A stretch of DNA of 64,000 nucleotides from Phoronis australis. Lineage: Eukaryota > Phoronida > Phoronidae. Positions 1-13,000 of this stretch are shown one piece after another. The notes beneath the pieces were generated by a model, which was given only the letters and a program-made list of their open reading frames with translations, had not been told where the DNA came from and did not search any database. The translations under genes were made by a program, and so were the position numbers. The stretch is from assembly GCA_002633005.1 (NCBI GenBank), contig NMRA01000046.1, positions 386,266-450,265 on the forward strand. Reading direction: 5' to 3'. Numbering within the stretch: position 1 is the first letter of the stretch; the number at the start of each line of letters is the position of its first letter.

Positions 1-2543
1 ACTCTGCCCTGCCCCCCAACGCAAAATCCTGAATCCACCCCTGGGACAATTCTGACGGGGATGAAGCCATCAAGAGTTGAGTAACAGTGAACCAACACGG
101 AGAGTAAGAATGGGCCTAGGACCAGTACAATGACCGGTAACGAGGAGCTGCCTCAAACAACTATAGCTGAGATCTAACAGTGTGAAAATACAAAATTCCC
201 GGTGAACTAAAGCTAGTTGCTGGTCAGCTCAGCTGTGATTCACTTGAAACAGGCAGCTCTTACCGGCCGTCTGCGCTCGCTCTGAGGTCAAGATTTGTTT
301 CATTGTGATCCAGTTTCGGGAAAACTTTATTTTATCATGATCAATCTTTGAAGGAGTTTTTCTGAAAAGGTGAGGTCCCGAAGTCCCTGGTATAGTGTCT
401 TTGGGGCTGTTTTAAAATGCCTAGTTGAAACACTACCGGTATTAGACCAGTTTCTGGTGGCCGGGGGGAAAAGGATAGTGTGTCCCAAAAATGTACACAC
501 TTCCTAAACGCCTGGAGTTAAAATTCAGTTTCCGTAGGTCACTGAGATTCTGCGAGCCGGACCTACTGCAAGGTTACATCTTATTTTTAACGTGGGTACG
601 TCAGTCATGACGTGCACGCAAATCAGGTCAAGCAATCAATTCAGTTTTGAAAAACAAAGGTCCATTGCTCAATACTACTGGAAACTAAAAACACCAAGGA
701 AGTGCAAAGACAACCTTTCCAAGCAATTAGTTTTAATTTTATTTATTTGTGTATTTTTAAAACGTTTTTTCTATTTACCGTTTTGTGAATCCCAATTTAA
801 TCAATGTCTTTTAGAGTTATTTTAGATATGCAAAAGTCATCTGTAAGTGTATTTGACTTTTTGGGGATCGGATTATAGAGTTTTTCCAACTTTATATTGC
901 AATTACATTCACTGAAACATCATCAATTCTTACAAGATTAGCTTCTAATTGTCAAAAATCATCTATGAATCTATCAATTTTTGTAGATACATAAACAAGT
1001 AAATCAGAAACCAACGAATTTGTTTATCAAAACGGAATGTTATAAGCAATTTCTGCATGCATGCTTGCAGACATTTGACGGATAACCGGGGGAATATGGG
1101 AGATGGGGCATTCGTATTAAGGTGTATTTTTGCTCATTTCAGAGGTACCTATAACGGTTCACGAGGTAAATTTGAACTCCACTGACAAAAAAAAAACGCT
1201 GAAATCTTTGTTTATGATTGCGAGAGTTCTTTGAGTACCCCTTTCGACATTTACAAGGTCATCACGAGTAGTAGCCTAGACAGCAGTGTTTTCCACATGT
1301 GGGAATTCCTTGCAAATAACTCATAGTAACCATCTTCAAAAGAGATACTATTCTTGTGATACTACGGGAAACAGTAACGTTATTTTATAACTAACCATCG
1401 GAAATATTCCTTTTGTGTAATTCACAAATAGTGGTCTGTCTTCACGTTTTTCAAAATTCCACCCTTTCGATGGTGGCAATCCTACTGTATTTTTTCACAT
1501 TTTTGGTTGTTTGGGTCGAATGGCTGTGCTGTGCACAAAGGTTTTGTGTTTTTTGATGAATTTGAAATCTCAACTTCCATCGTGAATACTTGGAAATGTC
1601 GGATTTACATGTATAGAGAGACAAAGGAATATTTCCCCCAAACTGCTCCACCGAGAGAGGGCACCGTTTGAAATGGGACATCTTAAGATGAAAGACTAAA
1701 CATCATTAAGCTTGCATGGAAAAAAGGGTGACAGTGCATTCCACTGTCGTGTGGTACCAAAACGATGTAGGGAGTGACCTCCTTCAACATGAAAGCCTGT
1801 TGCACGATTTCACAACAACAGGAAAATAGAGGTAATAGATTACAACTTTGGGCCCTCTCTCCGTGAGCGGCCCCTTAAGAATTTGTCAATAAAAGCACTG
1901 AAAGGGTGGCTATGGGAATGTCATCAATGGCCTCCTTCAAAGACGCGGCCCCTAACTATGAAAATATCTATATTTTCAAATATCAGGAAATGCGCAGCAA
2001 TTGATGTAATCTGTCAGGTCATCAATTTTTCTCAAGTAATATACAGTTTCGAAAGAAAAACAAAGCGAAAGTAGGCTCCTTTGTCCCGTGTCAGAGAAGG
2101 ACAATTGGAAAAATATAGTTTTGCATTCGCAAAATAGACTTATTGAATTCAAAAATCCAGTAAATTAGTACGCTCTTCAAAAGCTTCGCTTTACAAATTT
2201 TCTCGATTTTTCGAAATATATGTATAATTGATTTCGTGCACTTTTTCAAGTGCGTTTAGACGACCTGTGCAGGAAAAACGAAAACTCTAACGACAATGTC
2301 CTGGCCAGGGTCCTCAAAAGGTAAACCATGCACTGATGCAGAGTTGTTAAATGTTCTCTTAAATTTTCTCTCTCTTATCCGTATTTCACAGTCTTTCTTT
2401 TCTCGACTGTCCCCAGCCCCACGCCTATGTCGGTTGCCACGGTTGAACCCTGATGCCTGAAAAAATTTTGGGGGTCCGTGCCCCCTCCCCCCGCTTCCTA
2501 CGGCCCTGCGATTACAGCCGGGAACGTACTATCATTGAGTCCT

Positions 2544-2690
2544 AGGTTCTCTGCGTCCAGGTTCTGTGTGTCCGGGGCTCTATATGTCCGGGGTTCTATG
2601 TTTCTCGTTTTATGGATTTCTTGTTCTATATGTCCCGGATTCTGCGTTTCCCGGGTTCTACGTGTCCCGGTCTTTCGTGTTATCCAGGCG
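2544..2690. repeat. ~16-bp degenerate minisatellite
   Basis: About nine tandem units of roughly 16 bp based on GGTTCTATGTGTCCCG, with substitutions and small length changes. Overlapping open frames on both strands (2478-2717 plus, 2498-2710 minus) are products of the repeat periodicity, not genes. Confidence 0.75.
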
Positions 2691-3036
2691 CTAAGCGTAC
2701 GAGTGTGCAAGTTTTAGCTACAATCGACATTTTAAGCCCACGTGACAATTTTGAGGTGCTTTTTCGATTATGATATAGGGCAAAAAAATCGACGAGTAAT
2801 AAAGTAACGTGTTATTTTTATCCATTCTCCTCATCTCAATGATCCTGGTCGTTGTCAGATCAAGCAATGCCCCTTGATTTTCGAATGCAAGCTGAGATTT
2901 CGGCTAAGGTAGGTCGCAAGGCGGCGATCTCATATGTTGATTTTCTTGGCCGGTCGAACGCTGACATGTAAAGTGAGCTTTAAACTAACCGTCTATATAT
3001 ATCTTTGTATTAGTAGTGCTACATTTTGCGCATGCC

Positions 3037-3180
3037 TGTATGATATCTCCTAAACGCTCTACAGGATCTTTATTGAATTTTCATTGCTGCTGTATTTATA
3101 TGGAGTTGACAACAGAGGACGACGACTTTAGGACGAATCGCCTTCTGGTGTGCCCCCTATATTGTGGCAAAACTATAGTT
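3037..3180 (+). repeat. Fragment of the Helentron-like ~450-bp repeat family
   Basis: The text runs from 'TATCTCCTAAACGCTCT' through 'CAGGATCTTTATTGAATTT' and 'GGAGTTGACAACAGAGGACG' to 'GGTGTGCCCCCTA'. These phrases occur in the same order inside the larger copies at 21.8, 40.7 and 54 kb. Both termini are missing, so this is a truncated relic. Confidence 0.7.
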
Positions 3181-3208
3181 TTTTTCGGTTACCCCTGCCG
3201 TCGATCCC

Positions 3209-3298
3209 CGTCGGTGCTGCCTTCGACAGCTTGGCCGAGACCCGTCCACCTCCCGTCGGCGCTGCCTTCGGCAGCTTGGCCGAGGCCCGCCTGCGGCG
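3209..3298. repeat. Two 45-bp GC-rich tandem units
   Basis: CGTCGGTGCTGCCTTCGACA at 3209 recurs with few changes as CGTCGGCGCTGCCTTCGGCA at 3254, a period of 45 bp. It is followed by CTACCG triplet-like repeats. Because 45 is divisible by three, open frames on both strands (3016-3375, 3150-3461, 3173-3382) pass through it. They show no family match and I treat them as spurious. Confidence 0.7.
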
Positions 3299-3957
3299 TC
3301 GTCCCTCGGCTTCTACCGCTACCGCTACTTCACGTGTTGCTAGTACTATTATCACTTTTGCAGCTACGGCTATAGCTATCATTTATAAAGCACCAAATGC
3401 TTTTCAGTTCAGCGCAGTAAATAAAACATTGCCAGGCCAAATCATAAACCATGTTTCTTAACAAAACGCACTTGAAAGATTGGACATAGCTTAACGATAC
3501 AGGCTGTAGCAACAGTGAAACTTTCTCTTTTAACAAAAATCAGTCTGTGAAAGCGCACGTAGCGTTAAACTTAAACGGTGATATTCTAATGTTTTAAAAA
3601 ACCAAACAGGCCTAAAATATACAATTTTAATTTCACAACTCGAATGTACAACGTACCACGTGGATTTGAGCAACCTGCTTATTATAATGTTCGTAGGTTA
3701 GACCTTTGACCTCATCTAACATCTTTCTCACGTTAATTTGAAATTCCAGTTATAGATTGTTGCAGGTAGAGAATAATCTTTTAAGATAAAACGATAACAG
3801 CGTTGTTATGACCGAGTGCACGTACGCATCAGAACGTTCGGCTCCGGACGTCCATGTCATTTGAAAACGAACTTAACTTGCGTTTAGTTTTGTGGTCAGT
3901 GTTAAAGAGGATAGAGTTTTGGGCCAATACTGAACGGCAACTAATTTGTTCTGGAAC

Positions 3958-4018
3958 ATGGACATAACCATATCCCTCGTTATTCTGTGCATATGGTTTT
4001 TAGCCGGTACAGATGCAG
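3958..4018 (+). CDS. PKHD1L1: Exon 1: start codon and signal peptide
   Basis: ATG at 3958 opens MDITISLVILCIWFLAG followed by TDA, a short N-region, a hydrophobic core and small residues, i.e. a normal cleavable signal peptide of about 20 residues. The exon ends in a single G before the donor GTATGC at 4019. It joins exon 2 (5717) to give Ala-Pro-Gly-Val, where mature fibrocystin-type proteins begin their first IPT domain. I chose this start because no upstream in-frame ATG with a better leader is visible and the exon-exon phase fits. Confidence 0.85.
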
Positions 4019-7000
4019 GTATGCGCTTTTGTAATTTGTATTCTTTTAAAGGCCGTTTTGGGTGATAGTTTAATACGCATCAGGATTGTTGAACAAAATT
4101 CCATTAAAAATAACACAAACCCTAAAGTTGTATGCACAAACGTACAAACTTGTCTGAAAAAGAACATTTTCATTAATGTTGACCTTTTGTATTATTGCTT
4201 TATAGTAGAACGTTTTCCATATTAGTGACAGGTTCAACATAACGCTGCAATCGCCTGGTAGGATTTCAAAACAATTACTACTGTCGCAAAATTCCAATGA
4301 ATAATTTGTATCATGTCAATAATGAATGATAAATGTAGAAATATGCATTAAGGAGTAAGGGTTTGTTACATAATCATAACAGTTTTACTGGTGTCGTGTC
4401 ATAATACAAGTAATTGTTGACATTTGATCATAATCTGATGATCTGCTTGTTAATCACTTGTCTCGAGGAGACAAGAATATGTAACAAAATCACCAAAAGC
4501 AAAGAACCAATCACAGTCGAAGAACTGGTCATAACCTATCAGTGACCTGTTTATTTTAACTCAGGTCATCAAAGATTAATGGAGAAGAAATTTGATAACA
4601 GGTTACTTAATTAAAAAACTCTGACCATTGCGTTTACATTCGTCTCTGTTGCTACAGTAACTAATATAAACATTGTGATTGCGACGAAGAAAAACAGAGA
4701 TTTGTAAAAAGCAGTAGCATCAGTGGTACTGGTTGGCACTTGTTTATCTTTTATGATGGACAAAAACTTGTTTAGAAAAACATTGGTTTTCAACAGGGTC
4801 CATTTTACTACCAAGAAATATAAAAATATATACGTGTATAAATACCATGGTACAGTAAATGCACAGGCCAAACCACGTGCCTTTGATATCATATGGTGGT
4901 TTACTAGGCTTTGTGTTTCATGACTTATGACAGTTACGTGTGTAAGACAATAGAAACATATCCAAATTCGGTTAACTTGGAAATATGATATCTCAAAAAT
5001 GGTTGATCGGATTCATATGAATGTTTGACTATGCGTTATGCACTGTTCCCTTACATATTGCTAGGGATTGTTTTATGAACTTCCACTTTTGCATGTTGGG
5101 CTGTTATAGTAAGTTTGTTATGATTTGTATGAAAAAAATCAAAAAAATTACATAAAATGAGAACGAAATGATGTTTTAGAAAACTGCAACACCGTTTTTG
5201 AGATTTAATCTTGAACATTTACATGAAATGAAATTTAGTCATGTTATAGAAACTGCTGTTTTGCTATGAATGTACCTTTCTGTTAAATTTTACTAAAAAG
5301 ACATGGTCAAGTGACCCAAATAATGACAGGTTGGTACCAAGTCTAGAGGCTTTGTAATTTGGAAAATAAATACTTTTACACTACTTATTTCCAGTTTTCC
5401 AGATATTTCTCTAACAGCACAGACTTGTCCATAGTCTTACATAAACTAATACAAAACCACAAAAATCGGTGAGCCTCTCAAAAATCACACAGTAATCAGT
5501 TTCGTGTCAGAGGTGATCTTCTGAGAATGTCGATGCACCTGTCAATCGGCTATTTTGTAGAATTGGAGATTATTTTGCTGCCACAATACACACGGTCACC
5601 CTTTTACCTTATTTGTGCAAAAAGGTGAGAATACAAGGATGATGTAAGATCTTAATGTAGTATAAATAATAATTCCAATACGAAGAATATACAAAAATGC
5701 ATTTCTTTTCTTATAGCGCCTGGTGTTTCCAAAGTGATTCCACGACAAGGAAGTGTTGAAGGAGCTACTATGTTGACAATATCTGGTCAAGGTAATGAGG
5801 CAGATGACTTTTTCAGCATTTTTTCACACCATCCGAAGCTGTTGAATTTATCTTGAAAATCACAATCGAAAATGTCAATGTAATTAGACAGTTAACAGCC
5901 TCGGGGCTCTTTTAAACCATCGTAATCTGTGAACTTTATCCTGAATAGCATAATCGTAAATGTTTTGCTGTTGTTGTTTTTTAAAACACTTGCGTGGTCC
6001 ATGCTTTGAGTCAAGTGGGCGCACTCCAATTAGAAACATTAAAATGTTCCTATTATTTAAACTTTTAAGTCCGGAAGATCATATAAACAAGTCAAAAACA
6101 TAAAATAATAAACTTATTTCACAGGGTAGTAAAGTGTCTTTACTCATTTTAAAAAGCGGCAATCTTTTATGCGAGTCATTTATTTCACACATCCAGTTGT
6201 TTTTGGAAACAAATAAAACTTAGAACTAGCGATTGTGGATGGCGTTGGCTCGGCTGAATTTACACACTATCAAAATGATTACTTAACTTAAGTTCAACAC
6301 ATGTTTGTTACTTTTAGTTGCATTCATTAATTTCATTTTTATTCCCAGGATTTAGCCTCAACCAATTTAGTTATGGAGATGGGAATGAAAACTTGGGAAA
6401 CAGTGTTTTCTTGCGTCATGGAACTCGTTTAGTGAAGTGCCTTGTGCAAGTGTACTCGACGAATGATCATCAGATTGTTTGCCAGACAGGGTAGGTAGTA
6501 AGTCCAGGTCCGTACCACTCTTCCCCGGTTCATATATTCTCCCAAGACTGTGGCCCCCCAGTACGGATGTTCCCCTTTGCATATGATTATGTTTATCTGT
6601 CTACATGTTTTGTCGCATGCATCCTTAGTTTAAGTTATGATACTTCATTGTACAGTTTGCCAATAAGCAAGTGTTTTGTGCTTAAAATTGTTATTCTTTT
6701 TAACAAAATGGTACTGCTCAATAATAATATGTAGCAACATCGTTTTTCAGTTGCTGTATTTTGTTTTAATAATGGCTATCATAAAGTCGAAAATGAGCTT
6801 TTGAAGGCGAAACAATCTTGGATTTGCCAGTCATCTTTATAAATTGCATTACCTGATTTTTCACAAGCATTAACCAAGTACAATCTTAATCTTCCCACTT
6901 GTAAGACGTAAGCACAGGCAATTTTTCCTGAAAATTAAAGTGTTTTTTCGTCACCGTTTTGGCACACATGCCTAGTCTCGTGTACCTCAGGTTTACCAAA

Positions 7001-10000
7001 ATATCAGCCTTAAATTAACTAGTAGGGGGTGGGGGGGACATTGGGACGGAGTAATATAGGTATCGCGGAACAGAGGGGCGACCCCGTAGGCCTACGTGAA
7101 CGTTTTTCAAGAAAAATCTTGTACAAAGGCACTTAGACTTCCCTGTCCGTGCATGCAATTTCGAGAAGCTTGTCCTCTTGTAATGTATAGTTGTTTTGCG
7201 TATAGGCGCCTCAGCTTCAACACGGGTATACACGTAAAACTACAAAAACTACCAAGAACGTGGACATTTATTTTACTATCTTATTCATTTAAAAAGCCAA
7301 CTAACATGTTGTTATTTTAATTGGAACTTTGTTATTAAAATTCTTTAATGAATTTTATTTCACTGTTTATGTTTTTAAAAATAAAATACAAATAAAGAGA
7401 AAAACATCGATCAAATAACCTCCTGGGCGGAGATAAGTGTAAACTGTCGTGCCCTAACAATGTGACTAAAAGATTCAAAGGGAGATTAATGTTGCACTTC
7501 TCGTTTGTTTTTGTTTTATGATTTCGTTTCATAGTCGTAAATTGCCGTTTTACCAAAGATTCCTTTTTGCCAACGATCTTTTTTGCTTACTTTGAAAAGA
7601 CAATGAATTTTTATGAAAAGACAATGAATTTTTATGTCTAGGGCGGCACCAGAAGGATGGTACAACCTGGTCATTTTGGTGGATGGTGTACCCATCGAAA
7701 GACTTGGAGGAACCTACTGCAGAAACCTTCACCACTGTAATTTTTATGTAAGCTTGTTTAATCAACTTGCAATTTCTAAATAACACATGAGAAACGTGCT
7801 AGGTACGTCATTTTTTACGATAGCAAGTTCACACAACAGCTGTGTTTGCACAACAGATCGTGTTATCTATATCATCAGGAAGAGATATGTGTCCCAAAAA
7901 GTGAGCCACTTTTTGACAAGTAATGTCTTAGCAATTGACCAACCGAATTCGTTTAACTTTTTCACAATGAATCTTCAGGGTGTCATCAACAAGTCTACAA
8001 AGTATCTCAGAGAAATACAAAAATCATGGAAGTACTGAGAAATTCAAAACAGCGGTGCGAAAAATGCAATATCAATGTGACTTTCATCGGGTTTATGTTG
8101 TGCTGGTCAAAAAAGATTGCCTGACTGGGTCTCAGGACTACTGCTTTTTAATGTCAGATCTGTATCCAAATCAGTTCTGTATAATATTCTAATTTGTAAG
8201 GATGCCTTTGAGTGAAAGTGATAAATTTACAATTGAAATCTTTTTCAAGAAAAATCGTAAGGGACTTTCCAGCAAAAGTGCTGGAGTCGTGCGACTGTAA
8301 ATAGACTTATTGCTAAAATACACAACACAGCGTCTGTTGCGCGTAAAAGCTGCAGTGTGAGACCCAATACTGCATGTTCAAAAGAAAATGATTGTGTTGA
8401 GGAACTGATTCAATAACAAGAGGAATCACAAATCTCTGAGAGAAGTCGCAAGGGATTTACAAGTGAGCAAGTCTTCTGTGCAAAGAATGGCGATAAACTG
8501 GAGTTAAAACCGTTCAAGAATGCGGGTATCATGGAGAGATCAAAATGTTGAGAAGGAAAAGAAAAACTCAATGTCGCTACTTGCATAACCGTTATTCAGC
8601 CTCTGATTTGAGGAAATCATTTTTGGGACTCCCGATATATACTTACAACAACAAAAAAACGCATCAAGTCAAGACATTTTGTCGTCTTATTACGAGTAAG
8701 TCAATGTGCGTGTTTAAAACGCACGTTGTATCTGCTGTCATTTTGTCTTGCAGTACCAGCGACACAGTATGCCAAATATCAAGTCAATTTACCCCAGCAC
8801 TGGTCCACCAGGTAGGGAACGATTACCAGTACAAAACTTGACAGTAGTTAAGAAGCTCAATTCAAAAGACTGAGAACTTGAACTCACACTCCATAATGGA
8901 ACCTTGGTGATTCTAAATTCAAGGGCAGAGGCTAGAATTTGCAAATTTTAATGGCCCACTTGACAATTTAGGTGAATGCAACCTGTATGCGATTTTGCAA
9001 GAGCCATACTTTCTTAACTTTTCCATTTGTACTTGCTTTTCATTCGAAAGTTTTTGACATTTTGCGAATAAACAATATTTTTACCAGCAAAAAGGCTGAG
9101 CATACGAAATATATCGGCATTTTAGTCTCCCTTTCTCCGAGTATTACCCTTTATATGTGTAGGTACTGTAGTAACCATACATGGCGACATCTATAGCGAC
9201 TATTATATGGATACTCAAGATACTGGTAACATGGATAACGAATTACAGCTAAGAAGGTAAGAACAATGTTTAATGGAAAACATATGAACTGACGTGGCCT
9301 ATGAACTTGTTCAAGACAAGATATGGTTTCCAACATTAGCGTTACACAAAAAGTTATAGGCGTGTTTTAAGTATTGTTTGTACGATGTAAACGATCGTAG
9401 AAAAGACTGCAAGCAAACGATGTATCCAACTTCCTGACGAACAGGTTCTTTTTCTTGTTTTGTTTCAGGGTTTATGTTGGTGGGGCCCCGTGTACCGTAA
9501 TTAATGAAAAGACGGAAGAGCTGTAAGTTCACGATCCTTTGCCGTGCATCTATAAATGTGTTGAATTGAATAGCTTGGGCTGTATGCAACATATCAGAAG
9601 TTGTACAAACCGAAAACCAACCACATGCGTGCCGCATCACCAAAAATATATCATTAGTCTAGATGCTAATGTCATGCTTCTACTTCCAGGCAATTAAGTG
9701 AACGGAATTTCGGTTGGATCAAATAAATAGCTTTAATACACATATGCACGGATATACTCTTTGAGTTATTTCATGTCGAGAAGCATTACTTACGTTTGAT
9801 TATCATCTACCAATACTAACCGAAGTAGAAGATATTATATTTAGTAAACGCGCACGTGTACATGACTTAATGGTAAAAACTAATTTTGTATTAGGTATGC
9901 TTTCGTTTCAGATATGGCCTGACTCGGTATTTAGATGGAAATGGCAACAAACGGCCGTCGGGCATTATTACTTGTAAAGTTGAGGCTGATTACATAGGTG

Positions 10001-13000
10001 AATAGTTGCGAGATTCCCAACAACCCATCTTTAAACTGTATTTTTGTAATGGTTAAATATGTAATCAGCATACATATGTAGAAGCGAATTAAACGACAAT
10101 CGAAAGAAAATTAAGCTAAAATATCAAAATACTAAAAGTGTTGTTTTCAATGTATTTGTGAGCCAGAAAATAGCTTCGGTCTATATGTTTGTATGCATTG
10201 GTTTTCCATGGGAATTTCTCGGCTGTAGCGTTTAAGATGTGAGGTGGTATTTATTCTCGTTTTAGATTCGGTCAACGCAAGCTTTATAATATCTGGAAAC
10301 AAGGGAAGGTTAGTAAAATATTTGTAGTCGCTTTCAAAACTTATAATTGAAGCACGGGTAAGCTAGATATATTATCTGTTATGAGACAGTCATCCTGAAG
10401 AATGGTATGCAACCCAGTCTATAACTTTTATTTCTTGTTTCTTCCCGGAATATATAACATCGTTTGCATTACCTATTGTCCAGATAGGGTAACATGATCA
10501 ATCTGTCAATACAAAGCACAGGCATAAATGCAATGATACGGCGTAGCCGCAAGTTAAATCTAGTTGTATCAATATGTGCTTGGTTTATATTTCAGATCGA
10601 TTGCGCTACCACAGTCCTACCAATTAAGTGGCAACAACGACTTGTACATGTTCCAGATACACCCAGGTAAACGAATCAAAGCCAAAGACGAGAATTTCAT
10701 ATGTTATTTTTACACTTCTTGTCACTGAAAGTGCTCCCGAACCTATTAGTTACAGCTCTTTATCACTTAACACAATGCAGGTTGCACTAAAAGTTATACG
10801 GTGAAAGGGCATCACACCACAGCGCATTCATTAGACAAATCTTACGCTAATAGAATGCAAGCTAGTGGACGAAAATTAGCGTGCACTGTCCACCCTCAGA
10901 CTATCCAGCGAATTCCTTGACACTTCAAAGGCTTGATGGCGCCACTACAGCTTGAAGTGATCTAGTTGCTATTCGTGGGCTTGGCCGAATGTGTATTAGT
11001 TGAGATATTTGCGGTCGTAATTAAACAAAATGCCTGTTTAGCGCACTAGTTTCAAGTATAAAAAACGAACAAGAAAAAACGAACAAGAAAAAAAAAACGA
11101 ACAAGAAAAAACGAACAACGAGTAAGACAAACAACCAACTTGAATATTTTATATAGCCGTCTTCGAATTTTTGAAATCGATAAACTATAAGAGAAATTGG
11201 CGAATAGAGGTTTCTTCAACCCCGCGACTGAGGGCATGCACATTAATTTGTGTCGATTAGGACAGGTTAGTCAGTCTGGCTTATATAAGCTCGCTTGGGC
11301 GTTGGGGTAACTAAACCTCAAATGTTAGCTTAAGAGCTGTGTCATATTCCACAAGCAATCACTTTTCTTAAAAAACCGTAGTGGCACTCACAGTATACTT
11401 ATACCGGGAATTACAGACCCATTACAATACTCGCACATGTTAAAAGGTGCAGAAAAGTCGTCCACAAACAACTTTCACGTTTCCTATATGAAATTCTATG
11501 TAAAAAAAACAACATAGGCTCAGAAATGTTCACTCTACGAAACTTGCTTCCTTGCCGTTTGGACCGCAGGCCATACCCCAAAGTCATATTTCTCCGGACC
11601 TTTCAAAGGGTTTCGACACAAGATATCTCTTATGAAAACGAGTCTCAACGTTAATTGGAGCTGAATATATATTTTTCAACATCTAACTCTCAGAACCTAA
11701 AAAGGTACGAAATATTCCAGTTCCCCACTGGTTGACAGCCACCAGGGTTCTTCACAGCTCTCCCCTTGGCCCACTTCCCTTTTGAGTACTTTCTTCTCCC
11801 CTCCATACACTTCTCATATGGGCGACACCTTACGGAGTATCCCCACCACACTCTACAACAATCAAAAACAATATTGACTCTATTTCAACCTGGTTCTCTG
11901 CAAACAAACTCTCAACCAATTCGTCAAAAAGTAGATTGATGAGCTTGCACTACGTTTAAAAGAAAGTTAACTAGAGTAATTAGGTCTTATTTTACCAATG
12001 GCAAATCTACGAGTCACGTGGTATGACTTCCCTATGGATAATATCCCATTTGACAAACAACTCTCATGGTGATCAACTTCTTCGTTTGAAATAATAGGTA
12101 TTATCTCAATACCCAGAGTAGTGTCGGCCCACTTCCTGCTCCTGATCTGCCACGACGGCCGTTTGAGCAATTTCACAAATATTGCACGGATTATTTTCGT
12201 ATTTATTATTTGTCATTTATTTATCTATTCAGTCATTTATCCATTGGTGTAGAGTTTATTCATAGTGAACTTAAGGAAAGGGAATCTTTTTGACAGCAGT
12301 CAATTCTTCTAGTTGAACACTAATTTATTGAAGGTGCATTTCGCCTCTTAGCTGATATTGTTGATTTCACTTGGTCTAAACGGATTGAGGTTTAAAAACA
12401 TAATAACGCTCATACGATTTTAAATTGTTGCGGAATAAATCTGCAACTCAAGTTAGAGTAAAATTTTACGTGCTTCATTTTCTTATTCGCAAATTTTAGG
12501 GCTGGCTAACCCAAAAACTTTGAATCATTCTATTGAGTCATTGATGTTCTTGTTCGTAACGGAAATCACGGTCCCCATATGCTATCACAGTAAGGAATAT
12601 TACGAGATCAATTTTCTGAGCATAAGTGACCTTTTTCGTTTAAACAGTTTAACAATACAGTTTTACGAGTAATATTATACCTTATTGTAACTGAAAGCTA
12701 TTCTTTATCCCCTTTCCCACCTCACCACTACCTCCAAAGTGTGTTCACGCCATCGATGTGAAAACATGCCAATAGTCCGGTTCTTCCTGTTTGGGTCTGT
12801 TTGAGTTGCGGAAACAGAAGGTTAAAATCATACTGACAATATGGGTCTGCAAAATCCGAACTTTGCCTCGAACTTCTGCAGACAGACCCATGTTTATAGA
12901 CACAAATGTCTGAATCCTAACACTTGCTCCAGTTTTATGCGGGTAATGAATACCATATCTGTAACTCAGTTCTTAAGACAATTTTCAGCAAGCTGTCTTG

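Larger units (their letters stand above)
1..3957. other. 5' flanking region of the PKHD1L1-like gene, no gene recognised
   Basis: I see no convincing exon or conserved protein here; open frames are under 120 codons and lack family resemblance. The stretch holds a ~16-bp minisatellite near 2544-2690, a fragment of the Helentron-like repeat near 3037-3180, a 45-bp GC-rich duplication at 3209-3298, and AT-rich single-copy-looking DNA. The promoter and 5' UTR of the downstream gene must lie at its right end, or further left if there is a non-coding first exon. I do not see a clear TATA box at the expected distance. Confidence 0.6.

Noticed and set aside
1-60. C-rich stretch at the left edge considered as the end of another gene
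   Set aside because: No open frame or splice context; it looks like the edge of a dispersed repeat cut by the window.
3016-3461. Overlapping 119- and 103-codon plus-strand frames and a 69-codon minus-strand frame
   Set aside because: They run through a Helentron-like repeat fragment and a 45-bp GC-rich tandem repeat; period divisible by three opens several frames. No domain resemblance and no start context.
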